From Irpex lacteus (lineage: Eukaryota; Basidiomycota; Agaricomycetes; Polyporales; Irpicaceae), in assembly GCA_001986395.2 (NCBI GenBank), contig MQVO02000018.1, positions 62,001 through 126,000 of the forward strand: a DNA stretch of 64,000 nucleotides, read 5' to 3'. The position numbers and the translations under genes are program-made. Below are positions 26,250 through 37,408 of this stretch, in pieces (the stretch's first letter is position 1; every line of letters begins with the position of its first letter). Under the pieces are notes generated by a model that saw only the letters and a list, made by a program, of their open reading frames with translations, did no database searches and was not told the DNA's origin.

Positions 26250-27598
26250 AAGGAGAAGGCGAGTCTTAGGGGAAGGATAGGCGGTACGCCATTGACCGGG
26301 TATATCGTCGTCGTGATCATCTGATTACCAAGGGGTGGAGTGGCTTGAGCCCATGGCAGCCACAACTTGAAAAGAGAAGAGTGGACAGCCTGAGTGAAAG
26401 GACCATATACTTATGCCTACATACGAGGTTATCGTGTATGCGCGCGGTCCCGAAACGTCTGTGCAGTAGACCTGAATGATTGATTCTGACCTAATGTTGT
26501 ACATTGCTCACAGCAACGGTGTGCGAGAGTTGGCTGTAAACTCTAAGTGACGAAACCTTGCAGCATACTCGGTGAGAAAACTCACATGGAGGTTAAGGAT
26601 GTACATACCAGGGATTCAGCTTGGGAATCTAGACTGCGTGAAGACCCTAAAAGCCAGACCGCAGCGTCCATCTTAAGCCTCATTAGGTTTACAGAAGGTG
26701 GTCATGGAACCTAGCCCGTGTCACCATGACACATGGCCTTGAGATGTAAAGTTGTGCGAGCCTGCTCAGGCTACCGATCCAATCCCGAGAGTTTGAGGTA
26801 CGGCATAAGCACCTAATGGCATGCAGCAGTAAGCAGCGCTGCTGCGTCTGAACAAGCTTAACTACCTGATTCCATTAAGACAGCGGAGGTTTGTCCGAGT
26901 CATCCAACTCGAAAAGTCAGGGTAACAGGATTCGGACGTACGTTAAAGTTGACGGATACCTGAGCGGAGAGACCCAACCTGTCAAGCCGTGAGATATTCT
27001 GAACCCACGAGTGAACTGTTTCCCATAAGATTGTAAGTAAACTTGGTCATTGTGACTATAAGACTCTCGGACGACTCGTGGGAAATACGGCGGGCAAAAG
27101 GCGGGGCGCACAAGATTGATCCGCCTTGGTGACAACCCCGCCAGCGGATTCTCAGAAATTTGAATCCGAGTTCTTCAAGTTCACTAACCACAACCAAAAT
27201 GTTATTCGTAAGTATACTTGTGCAGAATGTCGTTGGTTTTATCTCGCTGATAACCATAAAGACTTTCATTGAGCCTGTGGTGGGAAGTGCCGCGTATTTA
27301 CGGTGAGTAAACGGTACTACCGGCCTGAGCGACGGCCCCAACGAGTGTTCACGTCTCTCTTCCAGGAAGCATAAGCATGCATGTAACGTTCACTTGATAC
27401 AGTGAAGGCGGCTGACATTCAATGACCTCTGAGTTCTGCTACTCGGAGTAGAGCTTATGAGGCTGCCAGCTACCAGTTGCATAGCTGCAATGTTCACACC
27501 GACTTGAGCAGTACTACACCGTTGGATGACAGTCACACTCTTCACGTCAACGGACCACACACTGGATGCATAAATTGGCGGCTTGCACAAGTACCAAA
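26250..27598. other. Intergenic with a small shared block
   Basis: No gene supported. A 25-bp block at 27100-27124 (minus orientation) recurs exactly at 39718-39742, with weaker similarity on one side. Read on the minus strand it encodes RINLVRPA in both places, so it may be a relic of an old coding sequence or repeat. Confidence 0.5.
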
Positions 27599-29448
27599 TT
27601 TCATGTTCAGCCACCCGATCATTGTCAGCTCGGATTCCTGTCAGCCTCCAAGGTCACTTCACGTCTATAAAACGACCCTCGCATCCGCTAGGATTTCCTC
27701 GCCGCTCTTTCTCTCTCACCACCACCTTCCCTCTCTTCGACTTGTTTCTGTCTCTGCTCTGGTTAGCTAGCGACTTGGGCCAGCCCCTGTCCCTGTCTAC
27801 GACAGTCCTCCCATCTCTCTTCGCACATAATGTCCACCTCCACTATCCCTCGTTGTCGTTTGACGTTCATGTCTTCACTCCCTCTTCGTCGCCGACCTCA
27901 GGCGTCATAGTCACTCTACCTCTCACACACAACATCCACTCAGCTCATTGATTATAAGCACATCAAGATCAAGCTACTCGTCCACCCCCGACTCCACCAC
28001 AGCAGCGCACTCCGAATCATGGCATCAATATCTCAAGCACCACCCACACACACAATATACACGCATACCTCATAGACCAAAAGCACTCCTCACATCTCGA
28101 CTCCGAGTCAGCCTCAGATCCCCCTCATTGCATACTTCCACGAGGTTGACTCCGATTCAAATTCGAGACGAACGGGAGCATCAGGCGACGTCCGCATAAC
28201 TCTTCGATGGCGGAATCGAAGAGCCGTCGGCATTGTTGTTCCTCAGAGGTTGTTCTTGGTTCACTCCTCCTCACCGATCGTTGCTTGTGCTTATTGGTGA
28301 GTGGCTGACAGTCCTATTACGATCGAGACCATGGGCTGACACATGATGTAGACGCTGTGGTTCTTGTGCACCCCCGGGCTGGGGTTCTGTTCTCCTGGAC
28401 TCGTGGTTTCTCTCTTAATTTCAGCTGTTCATCGCTCGCTGCTCGTCATCACCGACATGGTCTTTCCAGTTCTCTCGATCCTGTGCTCTCGCGCAACATC
28501 TCGTTCCGAGGAACGCTACGGACTCGTGGACTATCTGACTGGACCTCTCCTCTGATGGGGCTCTCGCGGCTACCCCTCTACCTGTGACTACGCAGAAGAC
28601 TCAACCTCGACTGATGACATGACTTCTTACTTCGACGTTCTCCGACACACCCAAGCTTCAATAATTTCTACCTGACATTCGCGGATTGTCGATGGTTCTG
28701 CTCATCATGTGAGTCTTCACGACGTCTTCACCTCAAGCTTCGACTAACCCATCCCTAGAATTGGACTCTAACTCGGACGACATTGACAAAGACTCGCACT
28801 CGTTTCTACGCCGACACGAACACGACACTTACTTCTCGAACGAGGGCCGGTGGCCCGACAAGTTGACGACGACTAAGATCACCAGCCGGCGGCCGGCACC
28901 CTCTCCCTTCTGTCCCACCCACCCTTCCTCCCGCCCATATACCCTTACCTCTCTCCCGCCTTTCTCTTTCCTTTCTTTCTCTTTTCTTCTCCATCTCTCT
29001 TTCTCACTGGGACGCTGTGGCTTCAAAGAATACCCCGAAACGGCGAAAAAGACTCAAATAACCCTACAAAAGATTACGGCAACATGGACCTTCGGATGGC
29101 CAGACAACGGCTGAAACTCGACAGCGTAGACGATGAGACTACCCCCGTTTGATGTCGCACGAAGTGCAATACATCTGGACCCTTGGCAGGGGTCGCGGGT
29201 GGTATGTTTCTGAGTCATTGATCGCTCCCCCAATGCTTTCTGAAGTGGTAGGATGTGACAACGTGGGAGGATGAGTTGTGGGTGGAATCTTGCTGGGGGA
29301 TTCATCTGGGCATCTGTGGGGCTGCAGCACGTTGTGCATCGACAGGGACGTTCAGGGGCAATGGATCTTGCGTGGCTTGCTTTCAGTTACTTCTTTGATA
29401 CTTTTGTCTTCACTTTTTACGACTTCAATCTGATATCTTGTTCGCTGT
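27599..29448 (+). repeat. Dispersed repeat, copy C
   Basis: Plus-strand copy. TATA-like box at 27666-27672. The conserved 26-codon ORF is at 27830-27910. Intron-like GTGAGT segments lie around 28300-28352 and 28710-28758. The right edge ends TTGTTCGCTGT at 29448. It carries the block with CCGGCGGCCGGCACC and the pyrimidine-rich run at 28885-29015 that is shared with D and E but absent from A and B. The left edge is approximate, placed from similarity to copy D (GTCAGCTCGGATTCCTGTCAGCC). Confidence 0.82.
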
Positions 29449-29597
29449 ATATTCTCTGCTGCGTGAGCGCGTTAAACCTGCTGCGACAGGCCGATAATGG
29501 TATCATTACAAGATGGTATAAGTTACATCTCTACGGAAGAATAAATAATCCTGCGCTAAAGCTACAAAGTCTCCATCCAAGGCATACGCACTATTCG

Positions 29598-31393
29598 TCA
29601 CAAGGACTGTGACCTCGCACGCACATAGTCAGGTCTGCTCCCTGTACCACTAGTCGCAGCTGGCAGAACCGACCGCGAATCATTGACGTTACCAGTGGCT
29701 ATGTAATGATCCAGAATCTCTCCGGGACCTGGTGGCGCTGACGAGCCCTCTTCATCGTCGGGAAAGGCACCCACTAAGGTACGTTCGGAACGCCCACTGG
29801 TTTCCCTTTCCCTATCCTTCTCCCAGTCGGCACGCACGCCGACTACTCTCGTTTCCTTAGCTGCGACGGCCGTTCTTGCCACCACACCTGTCACTGTATT
29901 CGAACTGGCCTGCCCGTTTCCAGTCTGCCGGCGTTCCATCATGGCCCTGCGCCTTCTTATAAGTGCACCCTCACATGCACTCCTCAACGGTCCACCCTGG
30001 CCGAATAACACGTTCTCCATGACCATATCCTGCAATTCCTTGAGCAGCCGCTCGGTCACAGGCGGCTCAATTTCCATGGGGCGCACGGCGCTGAAGCCGA
30101 CCGAAGAGGGCGTGCTATTGGAAGGTTGACCATGTGCAGAGTGTATCGACGTATGCAAAGTTTTCACAACTGAAAGAAATTGGTACCGTCAGTCCATTAC
30201 GCCCATAACCCTCCGGCAGAGATGTGTGCCTTACTTTCTTCGTCCATCTGTCTGGTCACACCCATTAGTCCTCGCAGATACTCCATTAACATTTTCTCCT
30301 CGATAGCGGCGGGTGTCGAACTCGGAAACATGGCCGGTATTACGTGGTGCAACGCGCTGCTCATCAAGAGCGAGAGTTGCCGGATGAGCAAGATATGCTG
30401 ATAGGCTACACGGCGGGGCCAGAGGTAGGTGAACAAGTTGGCGTAGGTGTGGTGGGTAGGGCTGCTGAATATAAAGGAGGACAGTGGCATCGAGGATAAC
30501 GATGTCGCTGATGAGGGAGCGTGTGGAGAGGGAGAGAGCACAAAGAGGACTTCGAGTGCAAGGGTGCCGAAGACGATGATGAAGTTCCACTGGTATGCAT
30601 ACTGTGAGTTGAGAGGAAGGCGGTAGTATTGAGGCACAACTTACAAAGACGAGGGAATGTGGGAACATAGCGTTCCAGAATAGAACCCCGAATATGGTGA
30701 CTAGGTAGTTAGGTATCAGCTGCCACAGCCACATGTTGAGGTACTCCGATGTCGTGTCTGTATGTTTCCACTGAAGCGCCTCTGGACCAAGTCTGTCCAG
30801 AAGATAGGACAAAAATTTAATATTATGTATGGTCTAAGTACACGAACGGCGTACCTATCGTACGCGAATCTAGTAGTCGGTTTCTTCAGCGCATCAAAGA
30901 CCGACCTAATCTCCATAAAGAACGTCTCCCCGTCTGGTCCCGCTCGATCGGGGTGGTACTTCTTCGCAAACGTTCTGAACGCGGCTTTAAGATCTGAATT
31001 ATCTGCTATCGGGTCCACACCAAGTAGTTCATAGTGGTTCTTCTCTATGGCTGCTGCTGCTGAGTGGAAAGTGAAGACTGCATAGCCGAATACAACGACA
31101 GCGTAGGTCCATTTGTGGTGTTTACGATGTTCGGGGGAGCCTAGAGTTGGGGGGCTACGGCCGAGAATTTTGGGATACCAACTGTAAAGATACTTGAGTA
31201 GTCGCTCAGTCAGCATTCTCGGTAAAATGCCCCATCCGGCCATTTGAATGCCAAATTTGCCTAATTCATAGGCTATCGCCATAGTTGAGAAGCCTATTGA
31301 AACAAAAACAGATTTCAGTATTTTTGAGGTTTGGGTCAACGGATAACAAATTGAGAAGCTCAGGAGGACAGAAAGTCCGACGAATGATCTCAT
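29598..31393 (-). CDS. Membrane-anchored DnaJ-domain protein
   Basis: Four exons on the minus strand: 31393-30855, 30792-30645, 30601-30235 and 30169-29598; 541 residues, with phases closing. An N-terminal hydrophobic region precedes HKWTYAVVVFGYAVFTF (a membrane span) and a J-domain, NHYELLGVDPIADNSDLKAA followed by the HPD loop in KKYHPDRAGPDG. Further hydrophobic spans follow (NYLVTIFGVLFWNAMF and FIIVFGTLALEVLFVL), then a charged cytosolic tail. J-proteins of this layout recruit Hsp70 to a membrane, usually ER or mitochondrial. I cannot say which from sequence alone and know no symbol. The N-terminus is the weak point: an acceptor-like TTTCAATAG just before GCTTCTCAAC (about 31296) leaves open another first exon, or a start at the Met of MAIAYELGK. 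Confidence 0.82.
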
Positions 31394-32268
31394 ATCTCCC
31401 AGAGTGCTATGTAGACGAAAGCTTCTTCAGAGGGCAGCTGCCCCTGCGGCTGTACACACGTAACCACACGCCTGAGCATTGGCCTTGAGCCCAGACGCTT
31501 TATAGCGCGTGCTCCTAAAGAAGATTGTTACGTCCAAAGAAAAACTTAACCACGTCTGAGACCACCGAGAGCAGAACGGAATGCCTGTGCGAAAGCAACA
31601 AGCAGCCTACCCCCGGCTTGACTGGAACGTAGTAGACACAGACGGTGACCCGCATTGCGTCTTTGTAGACTCCGCCTTTGCTCAACGACCTTGAGCCTGT
31701 CGGCCGTCGAGCCATTTATGGAGTCGTACATGCTATAGCAAATCGTCATATCATGTTGGTTCGGCCTTAAGGCGAGCCACGGTGGTCTTGAGATGGCTCG
31801 TCGGGTATCGAACACTGGCGGTTCAGAAGCCGTGAAGATCTGGTGTCCAAGCACTCTGGGAGTCGACCCTTTTACTAAAGCATCATAGCATGTGTATACG
31901 TTCGTCCCTCACTCTGCGAACCAAAACAGCATTCATTCGAAGCGTGTTTCGGAGACAGAGCGAGTGTATGAACGTGACACATTCGATGAAAAAGAATTAT
32001 GCTACTCACCACTTCCAGTCCTGAGCTTCCCTTCGGTCTAATCGTTTTTCGTCGAGCTGCACGTCGGCCACGGTCGTTGTCGAGGTTGTGGATAGAGACA
32101 AGCAGTCGAGCCTGGTGAGGTCACTGGGTGGTTTCCCACGAATATGCCAATATTCCCACGGTCGTACACGTCGGTGACGTTGAGCGGTTGACGAGAGAAG
32201 TGGTCGCAGCTCCCTCCATCCTCCTCCTTCTTCTTCACGTCTCTCTCGTCCAAAATAACGGCCACACC
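31394..32268. other. Intergenic between divergent genes
   Basis: Shared promoter region of the DnaJ gene (minus) and the KDEL receptor gene (plus). Short overlapping ORFs without motifs. Confidence 0.5.
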
Positions 32269-33133
32269 ATGAATCTCTTCAGGCTATTTGGTCAGTGCTG
32301 CTCGCTGCTCTCGACGACAAGGGGCTCATGTGTATTCTTGCAGGCGACCTGTCGCACTTGGCGTCGATATTCATTCTGCTGCACAAAATACAGACAACGA
32401 GATCGTGTAGAGGTATGTAGGCAGTATATGCTCAAGATATGGCATACATTAACATGTGCGACAGGTATCTCCTTCAAGACACAGGCTGTATATGTCGCAG
32501 TCTTCGTCACACGCTATCTCGACCTCTTGTACGAATGGGTCTCGCTCTACAACTTCTTCATGAAGCTCTTCTTCATAGGCTCCTCCGTCTACATCCTATA
32601 CCTCATGAAGTTCAAGTTCAGACCAACACACGACCCCTCCATCGACACATTCAAAGTCGAGTACCTCGTCGGCCCATGCTTCCTCCTGTCATTCATCTTC
32701 AACTACTCCTTCTCCTTCACGGAGATCCTGTGGTCATTCTCGATCTTCCTGGAGGCTGTGGCCATCTTGCCTCAACTGTTCATGCTGCAGAGAACGGGCG
32801 AGGCTGAGACGATTACGACTCACTATCTGGCGGCATTGGGAGCATACAGGGCACTTTACATTCCAAACTGGATCTATAGGTGCGTGCTATCCTCGTAAAC
32901 CCGAATACCATTGTGGTATGTGTCTGATGACGGTATCTCTATAGGTATTTCTCGGAAGGCATCGTCGACCCGATTGCCGTGACAGCAGGCCTGGTACAAA
33001 CGGCACTCTACGTAGACTTCTTCTACGTGTATTTCACAAAGTATGTGCCTTTTATAGACCATTATCTCAACACCTCTCTAATCTACGTATTCCCAGGGTA
33101 TTGCAAGGGCAGAAGTTCGAGCTACCTGCGTAA
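32269..33133 (+). CDS. ERD2: ER lumen protein-retaining (KDEL/HDEL) receptor
   Basis: Five exons: 32269-32290, 32344-32412, 32465-32879, 32945-33040 and 33097-33133; 212 residues, the standard length. Seven hydrophobic spans. Conserved family stretches include FRLFGDLSHLASIFILL at the N-terminus, GISFKTQ, RYLDL, the YNFFMKLFF span, ILPQLFML, ALGAYRALYIPNWIYRY and DFFYVYFTK. The receptor binds the C-terminal retention tetrapeptide of escaped ER residents in the Golgi and returns them in COPI vesicles; the late YRALYIPNWIYRY region is part of the ligand pocket. The lysine-rich cytosolic tail ends KVLQGQKFELPA. It lies 378 bases upstream of the VIP36-like lectin on the same strand. Confidence 0.96.
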
Positions 33134-33511
33134 AGTTATTAACTCGCTATGTATACGCGTATACCGTCTCCGGCATAATACGAACTAGCTATTACCTCTT
33201 ACTGCCATGAACGCAATGAGATTACATGAGAATCAAACATTACATTCACCTATTTTACACGTCCAATAGTGATGCTACACGCCGTAGATTCCTACATTCT
33301 CACCATCGAGCTGTGCACCATATGTTCCCCGAAGATTGCATTAAGCGCTCAATACTCTGTCTTGTGCTGTCACCGTCACCGACCACTGCCAGCGACCATT
33401 TCCCGCTGCAGACTCACAGGTCCAACACACTCACGACACATCGGGAAGACTCGCGTGACTATTTAACGACACTCAAGAGATATAAAAGGCTGCTGTTGGA
33501 CACTATACCGG
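33134..33511. promoter_or_regulatory. Intergenic with TATA-like box before the lectin gene
   Basis: TATAAAAG at 33481-33488 lies only about 30 bases before the chosen ATG at 33512, so a transcript driven from it would have almost no 5' UTR. Either it is not the real TATA box or translation starts very near the cap. Confidence 0.35.
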
Positions 33512-35365
33512 ATGCTAGCGACGTTGTTCGGTGCCCTGCTGCTTGGGCTGTTGCAGTTACCTTTGCGGTCGTATGCGCTGGAGGAGCGAGTGAAGCTTGG
33601 GAATAGGACTATTGATAGGGTGAGTGGATAACACACTTGAGCGGTCAGATTCTGTTTGCGGCGAGAGAGTAGAGGGAACGGAAGGACTGTGGCGGGGCCG
33701 AGTGAGTCGACTGGAAGAAGTTCTTAGGTCTCATGCGACAGACGGCGTTGTCTCGACTTGACAGATTCTGCGGAGGGCCACGTTCTTCTCTAAGCAATTG
33801 TATTAAAGCTTGCATAACCCTCTTCTGTCTCAAATGTTTACGCTACACCTCTCACCTATGCTGACATGCACCCTTTACACTTATACAGACAATCTCCCTC
33901 CGCACACATTCGGTATATGCGCCATACATTGACCAAGACCTCCAAAACAGGTGGGTTCATTTCCGTGTTGCAATGCAGAGTCGTTCGTTTAACTCATCAA
34001 CGAAACCGACCTGTAGGTGGTGGGACTTTGGCGCGGACACTATCGTCGTATGTGCCACTTTCACGCTTCACAAAAAGTGTACGAGCTTACGATGCCGCCG
34101 TAGAACACGAACAAGCATATTAGACTAACAAGAAACAGACCGTCACAAATGGTACGTGTTCAGACTCCCGTTCTCTTCGTATACTGAGATTATTTAACGG
34201 TCTAGGGATGGCTATGGTCACGACTACCAATAACAGCTTCGAACTTTGTCATTGAGATTGAGTTCAAGGTGCGTACACTCCCCAACCTCTATTTGACTGC
34301 ATAGAAGTTGACTGTGGTGTATTTGGCAGATTGGAGGAGAGACGAGCCACTTGTTCGGTGATGGTATGGCTATATGGCTGACCACTGCCCGCGCGCAGCC
34401 CGGACCTGTATTCGGAAGCATCGGTGCGTTACCTAGGAATTCGGATGTGAGGATACAAATGCTCATTTGCCGTCCCCGTATGCACAGACAAGTTCGAGGG
34501 TCTCGGTATCTTCCTTGACACGTAAGTCTCTTATGAACATAACTATGCCTTGCTAATGAGATAACACTTATCAACGAACTTGTGTAGATACGCTAACTCA
34601 CGACATGCCTACTCTTTCCCCCGCGTCGTCGGCATGCTCGGCGACGGCAAGACTTCATACGACCACGACCACGACGGAGAGGGGACGATGCTTGGCGGGT
34701 GCTCGGCCAACTATAGACGGACGAACGTCGCGACGAAGCTGAAGATTACGTATATCAAGGATACCACGCTTAACGTGAGTTTCGTTTATATCATTGAAAT
34801 TCTAGTTACCGAGAGAGCTGACGGAGTGACGATGCACATTGACCACAGGTTCAAGTGCAACATAAAGCTTGTAAGTTGGAGAGCTCTATACCGGATTTGG
34901 GTGCATACTGATGCAGGACTGTTTAGGGGACGAATGGACAGATTGCTTCACCGTGAACGGAATTTCGCTTCCCACCGCTCCCTTCCTTGGTCTTTCTGCA
35001 TTAACCGGCGATGTTTCAGACAACCATGAGTACGCTTATTCTTCCTGATCACTCCCATTGGTAACTAACCGAAATTCCCGCGTAGTGTTGTCGCAATCAC
35101 GACCTACAGCGCGATTCTCTCCAGCCCCGACGCCCCTCGCGACAAGTTCCGCAACAACCAATCCGTAGTCGGTGGTGGCTCATGGTTTAGCACCCTCCTC
35201 AAGTTCTTCGGGTTCGTTGGACTAGTAGGGGGTCTGGCGTTTGCGTACCGCAAGTACCAGCAGCAGCGAGGCGTCGGCGGCGCACGATTCGCTAACTCAG
35301 GGTTCGGTTCGAGTGGAGGGTTCGGAAGTGGGGGATTGTCTCCGTTCGACTCGAAACGGTTCTGA
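33512..35365 (+). CDS. L-type lectin cargo receptor (VIP36/Emp47-like)
   Basis: Eleven exons: 33512-33619, 33889-33950, 34017-34047, 34104-34151, 34206-34268, 34330-34423, 34488-34521, 34588-34774, 34849-34870, 34927-35029 and 35086-35365; about 343 residues. A signal peptide (LFGALLLGLLQLPLRSYA) leads into the lectin domain, with WWDFGADTIV, GWLWSRLP, FVIEIEFKI, GDGMAIWLT, FEGLGIFLDTYAN and DEWTDCFTVNG. The Asp and Asn residues of the calcium and mannose site are kept in FLDTYANS. A single membrane span (LLKFFGFVGLVGGLAFAYRK) and a short tail ending FDSKRF follow; C-terminal aromatic residues act as ER-exit signals in this family. It cycles between ER and Golgi carrying high-mannose glycoproteins. 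Confidence 0.9.
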
Positions 35366-35901
35366 GAGACGTCGGCCCTTCGATGACACATTTTTTGAGA
35401 TTAATAGTGTATCTATTTTGTGGCTGGGTTGATTGCTTTTACCGTGTTGAGCACGTTTGATGATGGGAACACTATCAACATTGTGGGAGTTATATACTAA
35501 ACTACACAGACTAAGACTCTCTGCTTTTCCTTTCATTACATGCATGACATCCTTCGACTTTTTCCACCACGCCCTCTCATGATGCATGATGGGCAAACTG
35601 GGAAACCGCCACCCGAGCATGACGACCCTGCATGCAGGTGATTCTCAGACTGAGATTCACGCTCATCCTGATTGCAGCCTGAGCCCCTCTCGTAAGGGGC
35701 AGGGGCAAACCGCCCGTCCTGAGCTTGGCACTACTCCCGAATCCACTTTGGTCGACCTCCGCAACGTACATAAAGCGATTGTCGACTTGTCTGCCAGCCG
35801 CGATCCCTTACATGCGACTGTGCTGGCCTCTTTCTCGTCTTCGTCCCAATACTCTACGTTCACCTACTAGTAGTATCCGCAGCGCCACCTCCAAGTCTGC
35901 A
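35366..35901. other. Intergenic
   Basis: 3' flank of the lectin gene and 5' flank of the hydrolase. The frame of the downstream gene stays open back to 35725 (see that entry). Confidence 0.5.
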
Positions 35902-37119
35902 ATGGCACCAGTCGCAGGGAAAGACTATATTGAGGCCTGGCTTCCTGGTGTCGGGGGGACGCAGTTCTACACGCGGACATACCCAGCCACCTTCCCCAGA
36001 GCTATCGTCCTCTTTGTGCATGGTTTCGCCGAACACGTCGGTCGGTACGAGCATGCACACATCCAGTACCCCAGGCGCGGCATCACGTTGTTTGCATTCG
36101 ATGTGAGAGGCTATGGACGGACTGCGTTGGACCAGGAGAAGAAGAGCAAGGACAGCGCGTATGGGAAGACCAGCTGGCATATGCAGATGCAGGATATTGA
36201 GTGGTTTGGGAGGTATTTGGAGAGGGAGAATCCTGGGGTGCCGTTGTTCTTAATGGGCCACTCTGCGGTGTGTACTTTTTGCGTTCTACATATGCCGCTG
36301 TCTTGGATGCTGACGGTACGGATTCCTTTTGTATGCGGATGTATGCTAGGGAGGAGGCCAAGTACTAGCATACTTCACGCGTCCGTCGGCTCCCCCAACT
36401 CCTGAAGCCACAAAACTGTTCAAGGCAGTCATTTGCTCAAGTCCGTGTCTGCTTTTGACACATCCCAAACCCAGGGTCGTCCGCTGGGTTGGTGGAAAGC
36501 TCGCATTGCTAGCTCCCTACCAGCTTATACCCGCAGACGTTGGACTCGAGGTGCGTTGCAGTTTATGGATGAAATGCCAAGAGGCTGATCGTTTCATGTC
36601 GTATGACCAACGTAATATGTTAGAACCTGTCACATAACCAAGCTGCGAACAAAGCTATCCTGAAAGACCCATATATCAAACAGATGGGCTCCCTACGCGG
36701 CTTGGACGATATGCTATCGGGCGTGAGTCTTCTTCGCTTGATACACTAGGTCCTAACAGTGTCTAATGCTGTTGATTTCAGGGAGAGAAGCTTGTTGCAG
36801 AAGATTATAAACGTTGGCCGAAAGACCTTCCCGTCTTGTTTGTCCACGGAACTGCAGACAACGCACGTTTCTCTAATACAAATGTCACCACTCCTCTCGT
36901 CTGACCTTCCTATAGGTTACAAGCTACAAAGCTACCAAAGAGTTCCACGACAAGATCGACTGCCCCGGCAAGAAGCTCTCAACATTCGAGGGAGCCTACC
37001 ACGAGATCGTAAACGAGCCGGACGGTATGGCGGAGCGACTGATAGACGAGTGTATCTCTTGGGTTGAGAGCCACCTTCCGGCGAAGAAGGAGGACGTCAC
37101 TGAGTCGGCCAAGTTATAA
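35902..37119 (+). CDS. Monoacylglycerol-lipase-type alpha/beta hydrolase
   Basis: Five exons: 35902-36267, 36350-36550, 36624-36722, 36782-36862 and 36916-37119; 316 residues, all introns in phase 0. Landmarks of the Yju3/MGLL family: FVHGFAEHVGRYEH (oxyanion loop), AFDVRGYGRT, the nucleophile elbow GHSAGGG split by intron 1, the acid in VLFVHGTADN and the catalytic His in EGAYHEIVNEP. The family cleaves monoacylglycerols and fatty acid esters on lipid droplets and outer membranes. The last intron appears to start with GC rather than GT (GCACGT at 36863), which is the only way I found to join TADN to VTSYKATKEFHDK. An upstream in-frame ATG at 35725 would add 59 residues rich in Ser and Arg and lacking acidic residues. 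Confidence 0.87.
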
Positions 37120-37408
37120 TCTGGGCATACGTTTAAGTATGCGCGGGGTCAGGCTCTTTTTTCATATTTTATCTTACTTTACATGCTTTAGCTTAGACAT
37201 TTTTAATTGATATCACAGAACTTTGGACAATGACCTCGTCGCGCCGTCTGTTACTCGGACTGTGATGAATATCTCGATGCGGGTTACGTCAGGTACGCTA
37301 CAGGCTCGTGAAATTAGCCTTTATAACCTCGTACCTCGCAATAGACGCAGACCTCCATGACTGGCCTCGATTCCTCAAGGGATCGGACCGGTTTCACGCG
37401 TTGTCTTT
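37120..37408. other. Intergenic
   Basis: Gap between the hydrolase stop and the edge of repeat copy D. AT-rich. No gene seen. Confidence 0.5.

Noticed and set aside
32128..32898. Long ORF starting upstream of the KDEL receptor ATG
   Set aside because: It reads through two introns in a wrong frame; the spliced model gives the canonical 212-residue receptor.
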